Below are positions 1 through 8,284 of a stretch of DNA of 64,000 nt, in pieces. Location: NCBI RefSeq assembly GCF_900162695.1, contig NZ_FUIH01000007.1, forward strand, positions 744,001 to 808,000, in the 5' to 3' direction. Under the pieces are notes generated by a model that worked only from the letters and a program-made list of their open reading frames with translations, was not told the DNA's origin and did no database searches. The stretch comes from Virgibacillus siamensis. Its GTDB lineage: Bacteria > Bacillota > Bacilli > Bacillales > Amphibacillaceae. Numbering within the stretch: the stretch's first letter is position 1; each line of letters starts with the position of its first letter. The position numbers and the translations under genes are program-made.

Positions 1-387
1 GCTGATTTTTGGGTCAGGTCGAACCAAGATGGCTTTGCTGAAGAACTTTCGAAAAACTGTGGATCACTCGGGCTGCTTGGCATTTGCCTGGAATTTGATG
101 AGAAACAGGAAAATATCAGGTATCTGATTGGTGCGGAAAAAAATGTGGATCAAATACCTGACGATTGGGAAAAGGCGACAATTCCTGGCGCTTCATGGGC
201 AGTCTTTCCTGTTCACGGGGCAATGCCCGACGCGATGCCGAAAGTGTGGGAACGTATTTTTTCCGAATGGTTCCCCGCAACCGGTTATGAACATGCAGAT
301 GGACCTGAGTTGGAGGTTTACCTAAGCGATAAGGATCCATCATCAGCAGATTATTACAGTGAGATTTGGATACCGATTAAAAAATAA
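1..387 (+). CDS. AraC-type regulator, C-terminal GyrI-like effector-binding domain (5' end outside window)
   Basis: The frame is open from the first base of the window to the TAA at 385-387, so this is the last 128 codons of a longer gene. The visible part resembles the GyrI-like small-molecule-binding domain found at the C-terminus of AraC/MerR-type regulators and in stand-alone effector-binding proteins: an ASWAVFPVHG strand, then VWERIFSEWFPATGYEHADGP, and a closing EIWIPIKK strand. In such proteins the domain binds a hydrophobic or cationic ligand. No DNA-binding part is visible, so whether this is a full regulator or a stand-alone domain cannot be decided here. A GGCTGGGGCA-type inverted-repeat element follows the stop directly. 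Confidence 0.75.
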   Translation, partial: ADFWVRSNQDGFAEELSKNCGSLGLLGICLEFDEKQENIRYLIGAEKNVDQIPDDWEKATIPGASWAVFPVHGAMPDAMPKVWERIFSEWFPATGYEHADGPELEVYLSDKDPSSADYYSEIWIPIKK

Positions 388-393
388 TGGGCA

Positions 394-536
394 GAGGCTG
401 GGGCATATTAAAAATGTGTAATCCTCAAAGATGAACAATTAGCAAATTACCGGATGAAGGATATTTCCGGAACGTTTCTATCATCCATTTTCTAATTCTG
501 GTTTTTCTTTGGATAAAACATTTTTACCCCAGCTTC
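394..536. repeat. GGCTGGGACA-type inverted-repeat element, copy 1
   Basis: The element opens with GAGGCTGGGGCA at 394-405 and closes with ACCCCAGCTTC at 526-536. Its right end (GTTTTTCTTTGGATAA, then an ACCCCAGC block) matches the reverse complement of the copy at 56923-56991, and its left part (GTGTAATCCTCAAAGATGAACAA) is a diverged match to the copy at 27146-27227. It sits just after a stop codon, where it could act as a terminator or mRNA 3'-end structure. Similar GGCTGGGACA repeats are common in Bacillales genomes. Confidence 0.7.
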
Positions 537-607
537 TTTTCTTGTGCTACATAAAACGTACCCATAAACAGCAAATTCACCTAGTTTTGAAAATTTTAAT
601 AAACGTA

Positions 608-635
608 TTGACATTATATTCAGATATTATATAAT
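608..635 (+). promoter_or_regulatory. Sigma-A type promoter of the LacI/sugar operon
   Basis: A perfect TTGACA at 608-613 and a perfect TATAAT at 630-635 are separated by 16 bp. The expected start of transcription falls around 642, inside the first palindromic operator, which would allow direct repression. It is the only strong promoter seen before the nine-gene run that ends at 9253. Confidence 0.8.
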
Positions 636-641
636 GACAAC

Positions 642-655
642 TGAAATCGATTTCA
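642..655. promoter_or_regulatory. Palindromic operator 1 (LacI-family or cre site)
   Basis: TGAAATCGATTTCA is a perfect 14-bp palindrome with a central CG, the standard form of LacI/GalR-family operators. It also fits the CcpA cre consensus TGWNANCGNTNWCA. It lies directly after the -10 box. The neighbouring LacI-family gene is the obvious ligand, but CcpA cannot be excluded from sequence. Confidence 0.8.
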
Positions 656-693
656 TATCTAATTAAGGAGATCGTTTTTATTTAGCATTTATA

Positions 694-707
694 TGAAAAC
701 GATTTCA
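694..707. promoter_or_regulatory. Palindromic operator 2 (LacI-family or cre site)
   Basis: TGAAAACGATTTCA differs from operator 1 at one position and lies 52 bp downstream of it (about five helical turns), between the promoter and the LacI gene. Two phased operators around a start site are typical of looping or cooperative repression by tetrameric LacI-family proteins. Confidence 0.75.
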
Positions 708-735
708 GGGTGAAGGAGGGAGTCATAAGCGGGAA

Positions 736-1725
736 ATGTCGACGATTGAAGATGTTGCAAAATTAGCTGGGGTTTCGAAGACGACTGTGTCACGGGTGTT
801 AAATGACCATCCGTATGTGGCAGAGGGAAAGAAGGCGCTGGTACAAAAGGCGATGGAGGAATTGCTGTATGTGCCGAATTCGACCGCCCAGCGCTTGCGG
901 AAACAAACGACACAAACGATTGCAGTGCTGATTCCGAGAATTTCCAATCCATTTTTCAGCAAAATGGTTGAAGTTATGGAAAATATGGCTGCCGATCATG
1001 GGCTGCAGCTCGTTGTGTGTCAGACGATGTATGATAAACAACGCGAACTGGTTTATCTGGATCTCGTCAAAACGAAACAGATTGATGGCGTTATTTTGGC
1101 CTCACTGGAAAATGATTGGGAGGATGTCAAAGATTATACCAATTTCGCTCCCATTATTTTTTGCAATGAGTATGATGACAGGGCTAAGGTTCCCACTGTC
1201 CGTCTGAATCAATTTGAGGGTGCGTATATCGGGACAAAACATTTAATCGAAAAAGGCTATCGTAAAATCGCGAAATGCAGAGGTGCTAACTTAACAGGAC
1301 TGGTAGCTGACAGGCAGCGGGGATTTTTCCAGGCGCTGGATGAAGCTGGACTTTCTTTCGATAATGATTGGATGTTCTTGGAGACTCAGCTTGTGGAAGA
1401 CGGCAGGAAAGTTTTAAGGAAAATGCTGTCAATGAAAAATCGGCCGGATGCTGTTTTTACCGGAAGTGATGAAGTGGCAGCGGGAATTATTAGTGAGGCA
1501 GCGCGATTACATGTGAAAATTCCGGATGAATTGGCCGTGCTGGGTTTTGATAATCAGCAAATTGCCGCACTTGTCAACCCGGGATTAACAACAATTCATC
1601 AGCCAATTGATCAAATTGGCAAACTGTCAATAAAAGTAATGATTGATTTATTGCATGGCGAAGGAAATGTGGACAAGCATTTGAAGGAACTGCCAATCTA
1701 TTTGGTTGAGCGCAGTTCCACTTAA
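736..1725 (+). CDS. LacI/GalR-family transcriptional regulator of the sugar operon
   Basis: The 329-residue protein has the N-terminal LacI helix-turn-helix and hinge (residues 3-23, IEDVAKLAGVSKTTVSRVLN), then a periplasmic-binding-protein-like sugar domain with typical landmarks (IPRISNPFF, DGVILA, VLGFDNQQIA, TTIHQP near the end). Length is normal for the family. The ATG at 736 follows an AAGGAGGG site at 713-720 with a rather long 15-base spacer. It is the first gene of a run of eight co-directional genes with short gaps, so it probably controls them, and the two palindromes upstream suggest autoregulation. The inducer is not known; a glycoside or its metabolite is likely from the neighbours. 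Confidence 0.92.
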   Translation: MSTIEDVAKLAGVSKTTVSRVLNDHPYVAEGKKALVQKAMEELLYVPNSTAQRLRKQTTQTIAVLIPRISNPFFSKMVEVMENMAADHGLQLVVCQTMYDKQRELVYLDLVKTKQIDGVILASLENDWEDVKDYTNFAPIIFCNEYDDRAKVPTVRLNQFEGAYIGTKHLIEKGYRKIAKCRGANLTGLVADRQRGFFQALDEAGLSFDNDWMFLETQLVEDGRKVLRKMLSMKNRPDAVFTGSDEVAAGIISEAARLHVKIPDELAVLGFDNQQIAALVNPGLTTIHQPIDQIGKLSIKVMIDLLHGEGNVDKHLKELPIYLVERSST

Positions 1726-1745
1726 AAAAATGGGGAGGAAGATTT

Positions 1746-3056
1746 ATGGACCGTTTGAAACATTTTAAGCTTGCAGCATTCCTGTTGGTTCTGATGATTG
1801 CGCTAGTAGCGTGCAGTTCAGGGTCAGGCGGGGAAAGTGAAGGAAGTTCAGATGGAAAACAGGCTGAAGAAGGATCCGATCAGGGGAAGGTAAAGCTTGT
1901 TTATGCGCGGGGGCGTGATACTACCGGGGCTACGCAAAAAATAGTTGATTCATTTAATAAAAGTCATAAGAACATTCAGGTTGAGCTCAGGGAAATGCCT
2001 GCCGACAGCGGGAAGCAGCATGACGCGTATGTAACAATGCTGAATGCGAAGTCTTCCGAAATTGATGTATTTGATGTTGATGTTGTATGGCCGGCAGAAT
2101 TTGCACAAGCAGGATATACACTGCCGTTGGACAGGTTTATTAAAAAAGACAATATTGATCTGAGCAAGTATAACCAAGGGGCATTAAGTGCTGCCCAGTT
2201 TAACGGGAAACAGTGGGCATTGCCACGGTATGTAGATGCCGGCTTGTTATTTTACAGGAAAGATTTGGTCGATAAAGCACCGGAAACATGGGATGAACTG
2301 ACAAAACAGGCGAAAAATCTAAAAGGTAAAAGCGGCACTGATTTCGGCTATGTTTTTCAGGCGAAACAATACGAAGGCCTCGTTTGTAATGCTGTTGAGT
2401 TTATCGCGGCGTATGGTGGTGAGATTCTTGACGATAAGGGAGAAGTTGCCATCAATAGTCAGGATAGTATTCAAGGTTTGAAAAAACTTGTGGAGATTGC
2501 AAATGCTGATTATGTCCCTGGGAATATTACAACATTCACTGAAGTGGAATCGGAAACTGCCTTCATTGAAGGGGAATCCGTATTTATCCGCAACTGGCCA
2601 TATCAGTGGGCGCTGTCCAACAACAAAGAAAAGTCAGAAATTTCCGGTAAGGTTGGTGTAGCACCACTTCCAGCTGGTGATGAAAAATCAGCAGCGGCAC
2701 TGGGCGGCTGGATGGCTGCTATCAACAAGTATTCCGAACACAAACAGGCTGCGTGGGAATTTTTAAAGTATCTGGCAGGACCTAAAGGCCAGAAGATCAT
2801 GGCAATTGAAGGCGGAAAAGCGCCTAGTTACACACCGTTGTTTGAAGATAGCGAAGTGCTTGAAGCTAATCCATTTTTCAAAAATAAGGAGTTTGTAAAA
2901 GGGCTGGATGCTGCAGTTTCCCGTCCGGTAGCTCCGAACTATCAGGAAATATCTGAAATCATTCAGGTCAATGTATCGAAGGCAATTGCCGGGCAGGTAT
3001 CGGTTGAGCAGGCGGTTAAAAAAATGGAACAAGAACTGAAAAGTGCGGTCAAATAA
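1746..3056 (+). CDS. ABC transporter sugar-binding lipoprotein (family 1, ThuE/LpqY-like)
   Basis: This is the 436-residue extracellular receptor of a carbohydrate ABC importer. It starts with a lipoprotein signal peptide whose lipobox LVAC places the acylated cysteine at residue 23, followed by a Gly/Ser-rich linker. The mature part has the family-1 solute-binding fold; the segment with EIDVFDVDVVWPAEFAQAG and the later WEFLKYLAGPKGQ motif resemble receptors of the trehalose/maltose ThuE/LpqY group. Start ATG 1746 has a GGGGAGGA site. The two permease genes follow after a stem-loop and a repeat tract. No ATPase gene is in the cluster, so a shared MsmX-type ATPase would be needed. The substrate is inferred, not shown. 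Confidence 0.9.
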   Translation: MDRLKHFKLAAFLLVLMIALVACSSGSGGESEGSSDGKQAEEGSDQGKVKLVYARGRDTTGATQKIVDSFNKSHKNIQVELREMPADSGKQHDAYVTMLNAKSSEIDVFDVDVVWPAEFAQAGYTLPLDRFIKKDNIDLSKYNQGALSAAQFNGKQWALPRYVDAGLLFYRKDLVDKAPETWDELTKQAKNLKGKSGTDFGYVFQAKQYEGLVCNAVEFIAAYGGEILDDKGEVAINSQDSIQGLKKLVEIANADYVPGNITTFTEVESETAFIEGESVFIRNWPYQWALSNNKEKSEISGKVGVAPLPAGDEKSAAALGGWMAAINKYSEHKQAAWEFLKYLAGPKGQKIMAIEGGKAPSYTPLFEDSEVLEANPFFKNKEFVKGLDAAVSRPVAPNYQEISEIIQVNVSKAIAGQVSVEQAVKKMEQELKSAVK

Positions 3057-3064
3057 AACAAAAT

Positions 3065-3095
3065 CATTAGCCTTCAAAATGGATGAAGGCTAATG
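3065..3095 (+). terminator. Intra-operon stem-loop after the binding-protein gene
   Basis: A perfect 12-bp stem (3065-3076 with 3084-3095, core ATTAGCCTTCA) encloses a 7-base loop just after the receptor stop codon; only TGCTTTT follows, a poor U-tract. Such structures between receptor and permease genes usually act as partial terminators or 3' stabilisers that give more receptor than permease. That role is inferred. Confidence 0.7.
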
Positions 3096-3102
3096 TGCTT
3101 TT

Positions 3103-3237
3103 ACCGCAGCCGCCGAAGGAAGTGCATTTAGCGCTGAAGAAAGCACCGCATCCGCCGAAGGAAGTGCATTTGGCGCTGAAGAAACCGCAACGTCCGCTGA
3201 ACAGATCGCATCTCGCGCTGATGCAATTGCGAAACTG
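3103..3237. repeat. 21-bp phased repeat tract A (core GCYGAA)
   Basis: The core GCCGAA/GCTGAA/GCTGAT starts at 3112, 3133, 3154, 3175, 3196 and 3217, exactly 21 bp apart each time. Units 1 and 3 are nearly identical over their whole length (both with GGAAGTGCATTT). The tract fills the gap between the receptor and first permease gene. A reading frame through it is open but has no start codon or ribosome site, so it is taken as noncoding. Confidence 0.85.
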
Positions 3238-3268
3238 ACAAACAGAATACGTGAAAAGAGGTGTGTAT

Positions 3269-4591
3269 ATGGCAGAGAAGGAAAAGAAAGCCCGGAAAAG
3301 CAAGTTGAAACGTTCCGAGAAAAAAGCGGCATATTGGCTGGTGGCTCCGTCGATTATTCTGATATTGATTATTGCCATTTATCCGGTTCTGCAGTCTTTT
3401 TATTTCAGTCTGTTTGATCTAAAGCTGAATGATCCGACCAAATCGTCCGTTCATCTGAATTATAGTGTCAATATAGAAGAATACCTGAATTACTATCCGT
3501 TTTTGGCTGGGGATCTGGAAACAGAAATACAACAAACGGATGGCGCCGCGAAAGAAAAACTGGCAGGCATTCACGAAAATTTACTGGAACTTGATTCAAA
3601 AATTCGCGACGATGCCGGGGATGTGTATGGCAAAGTCAACAAAATGCTGAATAACTTTAAAACACCGCCATCGGATTTAAGCATGGTGGAAATCAGTGAT
3701 GATACTGCTAAAAAATTTAAAGGGACGATTCAAGAAGTTAATGAAGACCTAAAAGAACTTGATGAAAAAGGCGTGCTGTCAAATGGGAAGGAACTGACAG
3801 GGCTCGCATCCGGTATGACAGGGGTGATTATCGAACCGAATTTTATCGGATTTGATCACTATGCGGATCTGCTGCAAAACGGCCGAATGTGGGCATCTCT
3901 CGGGAACACATTTGTTTTTACCATTATTTCGGTATTTTTTGAGTTTGTGCTCGGCTTAGCTGTTGCGCTGCTTGTTAACAAAGCATTTTTCGGGCGCGGC
4001 CTGATACGGGCAACTGTTCTGATTCCATGGGCAATTCCGACTGCAGTATCTGCGATGATGTGGAAATTCCTGTACGACGGTCAGAATGGTGTGATTGCCA
4101 AATTTTTTACGGATATCGGTTTGGTAGATTCCATGGGTTCACTGCTGTCAACTGAAATTGGCGGGATGTTTTCTGTCATTCTGTCTGATGTGTGGAAAAC
4201 AACGCCGTACATTGCACTGCTTCTGTTGGGCGGCTTACAGGTGATTCCAAAAACACTCTATGAAGCAGCATCCATTGACGGTGCGGGAAAATGGAAACAG
4301 TTTATTACGATCACGCTTCCAATGCTGAAACTGAGTATTTTAGTAGCACTGCTGTTCCGCACACTGGATGCGTTCCGGGTATTTGATTTGATTTACGTAT
4401 TAACCGGTGGAGGACCGGCCAATGCTACTGAAACCATTTCCATTCTTGCGTATCAGGTGATGTTCTCTCAATTACAATTCGGAGCAGGTTCGGCAATCGC
4501 GGTTATCGTGTTTATCTGTGTAGCGATCATCTCAATGATCTTTGTGAAATTGCTCGGATCTGATTTACTGCCGGAAGGGTCTAAAAAGTAG
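3269..4591 (+). CDS. ABC transporter sugar permease (MalF/UgpA type) with a large extra external domain
   Basis: This 440-residue membrane protein is the first permease of the sugar importer. After one N-terminal transmembrane segment (about residues 18-42) it carries roughly 130-140 residues of hydrophilic, partly coiled-coil-like sequence (about 48-185), then the usual binding-protein-dependent permease core. The EAA loop that docks on the ATPase is visible near residue 331 (EAASIDGAGKWKQF). Ordinary members are about 290-320 residues, so the inserted domain is unusual. Start ATG 3269 has an AAGAGGTG site; an earlier in-frame GTG at 3251 lacks one. It pairs with the permease 11 bp downstream. 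Confidence 0.9.
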   Translation: MAEKEKKARKSKLKRSEKKAAYWLVAPSIILILIIAIYPVLQSFYFSLFDLKLNDPTKSSVHLNYSVNIEEYLNYYPFLAGDLETEIQQTDGAAKEKLAGIHENLLELDSKIRDDAGDVYGKVNKMLNNFKTPPSDLSMVEISDDTAKKFKGTIQEVNEDLKELDEKGVLSNGKELTGLASGMTGVIIEPNFIGFDHYADLLQNGRMWASLGNTFVFTIISVFFEFVLGLAVALLVNKAFFGRGLIRATVLIPWAIPTAVSAMMWKFLYDGQNGVIAKFFTDIGLVDSMGSLLSTEIGGMFSVILSDVWKTTPYIALLLLGGLQVIPKTLYEAASIDGAGKWKQFITITLPMLKLSILVALLFRTLDAFRVFDLIYVLTGGGPANATETISILAYQVMFSQLQFGAGSAIAVIVFICVAIISMIFVKLLGSDLLPEGSKK

Positions 4592-4602
4592 GGGGGTTGA
4601 AG

Positions 4603-5430
4603 ATGGAGAAAAAAGCAGGACCAGTATTTTATATCCTAATGGCAATCTTTGTTTTTGTTGTCATGTTTCCGTTTATATGGGTGTTTTTAAGCTCGATTAA
4701 ACCTCCTTCAGCCTTGTTCGGTGAAAAAGCGTTTGATTGGTTTACAGATAATCCGTCGTTGAAAAGCTATAAATCTGTCTTTTTCGATCACCCATTTTTA
4801 ACGTACATGAAAAACAGTTTCATTGTTTCATCGATAACGACTATTTATACGGTGTTTACTGCTTCATTTGCGGCATATGCGATTGCACGTCTGGAATTTC
4901 GGGGAAAAACTGTTATTCTCGGATTGGTGCTTTCGGTTTCTATGTTTCCGCAAATCGCAACATTGTCACCGATTTATATGATTTTAAAGAATCTGGGTCT
5001 GACGAACAGCTATCTGGGGTTGATTATCCCGTATACGACTATCACATTGCCCTTGTCTATTTGGATCATGGTTACGTTTTTCCGGAAAATCCCCCATGAT
5101 TTGGAAGAGTCTGCGAAAATCGATGGTGCATCATTAATGCAGACGTATTGGCGGATTATTTTTCCGCTTGCAGTTCCGGGGATTTTTACGACCGCGATAT
5201 TGGTGTTTGTGGCGGCATGGAATGAGTATTTGTTTGCACTGGCGATTAACACGTCAGAAGCATATAAAACGGTTCCGGTTGGGATTTCCATGTTCCAGGG
5301 GCAGTATTCAATCCCGTGGGCGGAAATTTGCGCTGCAACCGTTGTTGTAACCATTCCGCTCGTTGTGATGGTGCTTATTTTCCAAAAACGCATTGTATCC
5401 GGACTGACATCCGGTTCAGTAAAAGAATAG
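4603..5430 (+). CDS. ABC transporter sugar permease (MalG/UgpE type)
   Basis: The 275-residue protein has about six transmembrane segments and the EAA docking loop near residue 167 (EESAKIDGASLMQTYWRI). Together with the upstream permease and the lipoprotein it makes a CUT1-type carbohydrate importer; the ATPase must come from elsewhere in the genome. The ATG at 4603 follows a GGGGGG site at good spacing; an in-frame TTG at 4597 is less likely. The stop is 19 bp before the ThuA-like gene, fitting one operon. Confidence 0.92.
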   Translation: MEKKAGPVFYILMAIFVFVVMFPFIWVFLSSIKPPSALFGEKAFDWFTDNPSLKSYKSVFFDHPFLTYMKNSFIVSSITTIYTVFTASFAAYAIARLEFRGKTVILGLVLSVSMFPQIATLSPIYMILKNLGLTNSYLGLIIPYTTITLPLSIWIMVTFFRKIPHDLEESAKIDGASLMQTYWRIIFPLAVPGIFTTAILVFVAAWNEYLFALAINTSEAYKTVPVGISMFQGQYSIPWAEICAATVVVTIPLVVMVLIFQKRIVSGLTSGSVKE

Positions 5431-5449
5431 ATGACAGGAGGAGTTGGAC

Positions 5450-6172
5450 ATGAACATAACGGTATGGAATGAAAATCGGCATGAACAGAAAAATCCCGAT
5501 GTTCAAAAGGCATATCCGGATGGAATTCATGGGGCGATTGCCGGGATGCTGAAGCATTATGGTTTTGATGCAAAAACTGCCACACTTGATGAGCCGGAAC
5601 ATGGCTTGACAGATGACGTGCTGGAAAATACGGATGTGCTTATGTGGTGGGGTCATATTGCGCATGATGAAGTTGATGATGCGGTGGTTGAAAAAGTGAA
5701 ACAGCGTGTACTGGATGGCATGGGGCTGATCGTCCTTCATTCCGGACACCTTTCTAAAATTTTCAGATCACTGATGGGGACATCATGTGACTTGAAATGG
5801 CGGGAAGCGGATGAACGGGAGCGGATTTGGGTTTGTAACCCGGGACACCCGATTGCAGAAGGTGTTGGCGAATATTTGGAGCTTTCCAAAGAGGAAATGT
5901 ACGGGGAGCATTTTGATATTCCAGCTCCGGATGAACTGGTGTTTATCAGCTGGTTTGAAGGCGGGGAGGTTTTCCGCAGCGGGTGTACGTTCCGGCGCGG
6001 CAATGGAAAAATATTTTATTTCCGGCCGGGACATGAAACCTACCCGACATACCATAATCCGGAAATCCAGCGGGTACTGGTGAATGCGGTTAAATGGGCA
6101 GGACCATCGGAAAATCCGAAACCGGTGTATGGCAATGCCAAGCCGCTTGAAAAAATTTCAGTGAAAGAATGA
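5450..6172 (+). CDS. ThuA-like trehalose-utilisation family protein
   Basis: The 240-residue cytoplasmic protein matches the ThuA-like family, a glutamine-amidotransferase-like fold named from rhizobial trehalose utilisation. Visible marks are the start ITVWNENRHEQ, the TDVLMWWGHIAHDEV stretch, the GLIVLHSGHLSKIF strand and loop, and GNGKIFYFRPGHETYPTYHNP near the end, with several His and Glu that could bind metal. In characterised sugar clusters ThuA-like proteins occur with Gfo/Idh dehydrogenases that make 3-keto sugars, exactly as here. The ATG at 5450 has an AGGAGGAG site 6 bases upstream. The precise reaction is not established for this family member. Confidence 0.85.
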   Translation: MNITVWNENRHEQKNPDVQKAYPDGIHGAIAGMLKHYGFDAKTATLDEPEHGLTDDVLENTDVLMWWGHIAHDEVDDAVVEKVKQRVLDGMGLIVLHSGHLSKIFRSLMGTSCDLKWREADERERIWVCNPGHPIAEGVGEYLELSKEEMYGEHFDIPAPDELVFISWFEGGEVFRSGCTFRRGNGKIFYFRPGHETYPTYHNPEIQRVLVNAVKWAGPSENPKPVYGNAKPLEKISVKE

Positions 6173-6191
6173 AGGAAGGGAGACAGGAATA

Positions 6192-7220
6192 ATGGGGAAG
6201 TTAAACATAGCAGTAGTTGGTTGTGGAAGTATCGCACGAAATCGTCATTTGCCGGAATATGCGGCAGAAAAAGATGTGGAAATCCGGGCGGTTTGTGATG
6301 TGGTGGAAGACCGTGCAAAAGAAATGGCAGCTTTGTACAACGCGACGCCGTATGTGGATTATCATGACATGTTTCGGGATGCAGAAATCGATGCGGTCAG
6401 TGTCTGTACACCAAATGCACTGCATGCGCCGATATCTGTTGCCGCGCTTAAGCAGGGGAAACATGTCCTTTGCGAAAAGCCAATGGCAACGTCCAGCGAA
6501 GAAGCGGCCGGTATGATTGAAGCTGCACAGGAAAATGGGAAAAAACTGATGATCGGGCATAATCAGCGCTTTGTTTCATCCCATCAGAAGGCAAAGGAAC
6601 TGATTGCCAGTGGTAAAGCGGGAAAGATATACAGCTTTCGAACAACTTTTGGCCATGGCGGCCCGGAAGGCTGGAGTGCTGATGGGAAAGACAGCTGGTT
6701 TTTTAAGAAGGAATTAGCATTCATCGGTGCGATGGGGGACCTTGGTGTCCATAAGTCCGATCTGATCCGCTTTTTACTGGATGAGGAGATTGCGGAAGTT
6801 GGTGCACTGGTGGAAACAGCGGCGAAGGAAAATATCGATGTTGACGATAATGCCGTTTGTATATTAAAAACGAAAAGCGGTATTGTTGGCACATTGACGG
6901 CAAGCTGGTCATACGTTTCCGCGGAGGATAATTCCACAATTATTTACGGGGAAAATGCGATTCTGAGACTGGAAGATGACCCGGTGAACTCCCTGATTGT
7001 CCAGTATAAGAACGGGGAAACGGTCAAATATGAACTTGGCCAAATCCAGTCAAATGATGAAGGCGGACAAACGACATCACATGTCATTGACCAATTCGTT
7101 TCCGCCATTTTACAGGATAAGCCGGTGGCAGTCAGCGGTGAGGAAGGGAAAAAGTCGCTCGAAGTTATTTTGGCTGCCCTGCAATCGAGTGAGTCGAAAC
7201 AGCTGGTCGAATTGAACTGA
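6192..7220 (+). CDS. Gfo/Idh/MocA-family oxidoreductase 1
   Basis: This is a 342-residue NAD(P)-dependent sugar dehydrogenase. The N-terminal Rossmann fold shows VVGCGSIARNRHLP (residues 7-20), the conserved EKP motif (CEKPMA, about 93-98) carries the usual catalytic lysine, and a GDLGVHKSDLIRFLL helix (about 183-197) supplies the conserved Asp/His. Relatives oxidise glycosides or inositols, often at C3. A second member of the same length follows 15 bp downstream; two such enzymes plus an epimerase suggest successive oxidation and reduction of the same intermediate. The substrate is unknown. Confidence 0.9.
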   Translation: MGKLNIAVVGCGSIARNRHLPEYAAEKDVEIRAVCDVVEDRAKEMAALYNATPYVDYHDMFRDAEIDAVSVCTPNALHAPISVAALKQGKHVLCEKPMATSSEEAAGMIEAAQENGKKLMIGHNQRFVSSHQKAKELIASGKAGKIYSFRTTFGHGGPEGWSADGKDSWFFKKELAFIGAMGDLGVHKSDLIRFLLDEEIAEVGALVETAAKENIDVDDNAVCILKTKSGIVGTLTASWSYVSAEDNSTIIYGENAILRLEDDPVNSLIVQYKNGETVKYELGQIQSNDEGGQTTSHVIDQFVSAILQDKPVAVSGEEGKKSLEVILAALQSSESKQLVELN

Positions 7221-7235
7221 AGGTGGTAGCAGGCT

Positions 7236-8264
7236 ATGGGAAAATTGCGAATCGGAATAATTGGTGCAGGCGGGATTGCTGAGGGAAGGCACCTGCCTGC
7301 TTTTCAGACAATGCAAGATAGGGTTACATTACAGGCTGTGCACGATATCAATGAAGTGCGGGCCAGGCAGGTTGCGGAGCTTTACTCGATTCCGGATGTT
7401 TTTGGAGACTACGGGGAAATGTTTCGGCATGTGGATGCGGTCGTTATTTGCACTCCGAACAAATTTCATTCGGAAATCGCGATTGCAGCACTGAAGCGTG
7501 GTGTTCATGTGTTTTGTGAAAAACCGATGGCGATAACCGCTGCTGAGTGTCGTGATATGATCGAAGCAGCTGACAAAGCAGGGAAGGTGCTGACAATCGG
7601 GTATCATTATCGGTTTATGCAGGAATCCCGCGCCGCAAAAGCAATTGTAGATGCTGGAGATATCGGTGAACCAATCGTTGCTCGGGTAAAAGCGTTACGA
7701 AGAAGAAAAGTACCTGGATGGGGAGTATTTACCAATAAGGAACTCCAGGGCGGCGGCAGTCTGATTGATTATGGCTGTCACTTTCTTGATTTGGCATTGT
7801 GGCTGATGGGCAATCCTGATCCAATTGAGATTTCAGGTACAACGTATAATCATTTAAGCAAAACACCGGGACTTGTGAATGAGTGGGGGAACGTTAATCA
7901 TGCCACGTTTGATGTGGATGATCATGCAACAGCATATATCAAATTTGCCAATGGCAGTTCATTATTATTTGAAACGTCCTGGGCAGCTAATGTCAAGGAA
8001 GATATCGAATCGGTCAGCATTTCCGGAACAAGCGGCGGCCTTGATCTTTTTCCGCTTGAAGTAAACCAGGAAAAAAACGGGATGCTGTTAAACAGTGAAC
8101 CCTACTGGCTTCCGGGCAAGGCCGACCCGGGAATTCCCCAGGCAAAGGCATTTGTAAACAGCTGTCTGGGACTTGATGATGTGCTTGTAAAACCGGAAGA
8201 AGCATTGCAAGTTTCCACTATAATCGAATCTATTTATGAAAGCAGTTTCGTGAAGAAAAAATAA
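7236..8264 (+). CDS. Gfo/Idh/MocA-family oxidoreductase 2
   Basis: It is 342 residues, like its neighbour but clearly diverged. It has the Rossmann motif IIGAGGIAEGRHLPAF, CEKPMA at about 94-99 and the helix DYGCHFLDLALWLMG (about 178-192) with the conserved His. The middle segment VKALRRRKVPGWGVFTNKE is of the type seen in glycoside 3-dehydrogenases. The ATG has a GGTGGTAG-type site. Its place between dehydrogenase 1 and an epimerase suggests it works on a 3-keto intermediate, comparable to the pair of dehydrogenases in the E. coli ycj cluster; that comparison is by gene content only. Confidence 0.9.
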   Translation: MGKLRIGIIGAGGIAEGRHLPAFQTMQDRVTLQAVHDINEVRARQVAELYSIPDVFGDYGEMFRHVDAVVICTPNKFHSEIAIAALKRGVHVFCEKPMAITAAECRDMIEAADKAGKVLTIGYHYRFMQESRAAKAIVDAGDIGEPIVARVKALRRRKVPGWGVFTNKELQGGGSLIDYGCHFLDLALWLMGNPDPIEISGTTYNHLSKTPGLVNEWGNVNHATFDVDDHATAYIKFANGSSLLFETSWAANVKEDIESVSISGTSGGLDLFPLEVNQEKNGMLLNSEPYWLPGKADPGIPQAKAFVNSCLGLDDVLVKPEEALQVSTIIESIYESSFVKKK

Positions 8265-8284
8265 AGGCAAGGGGATGTGAAACA

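Noticed and set aside
3094..3420. Long open plus frame through repeat tract A with SAEGSAF words
   Set aside because: It has no start codon or ribosome site and runs into the permease gene in another frame; the opposite-strand frame is a shadow too.
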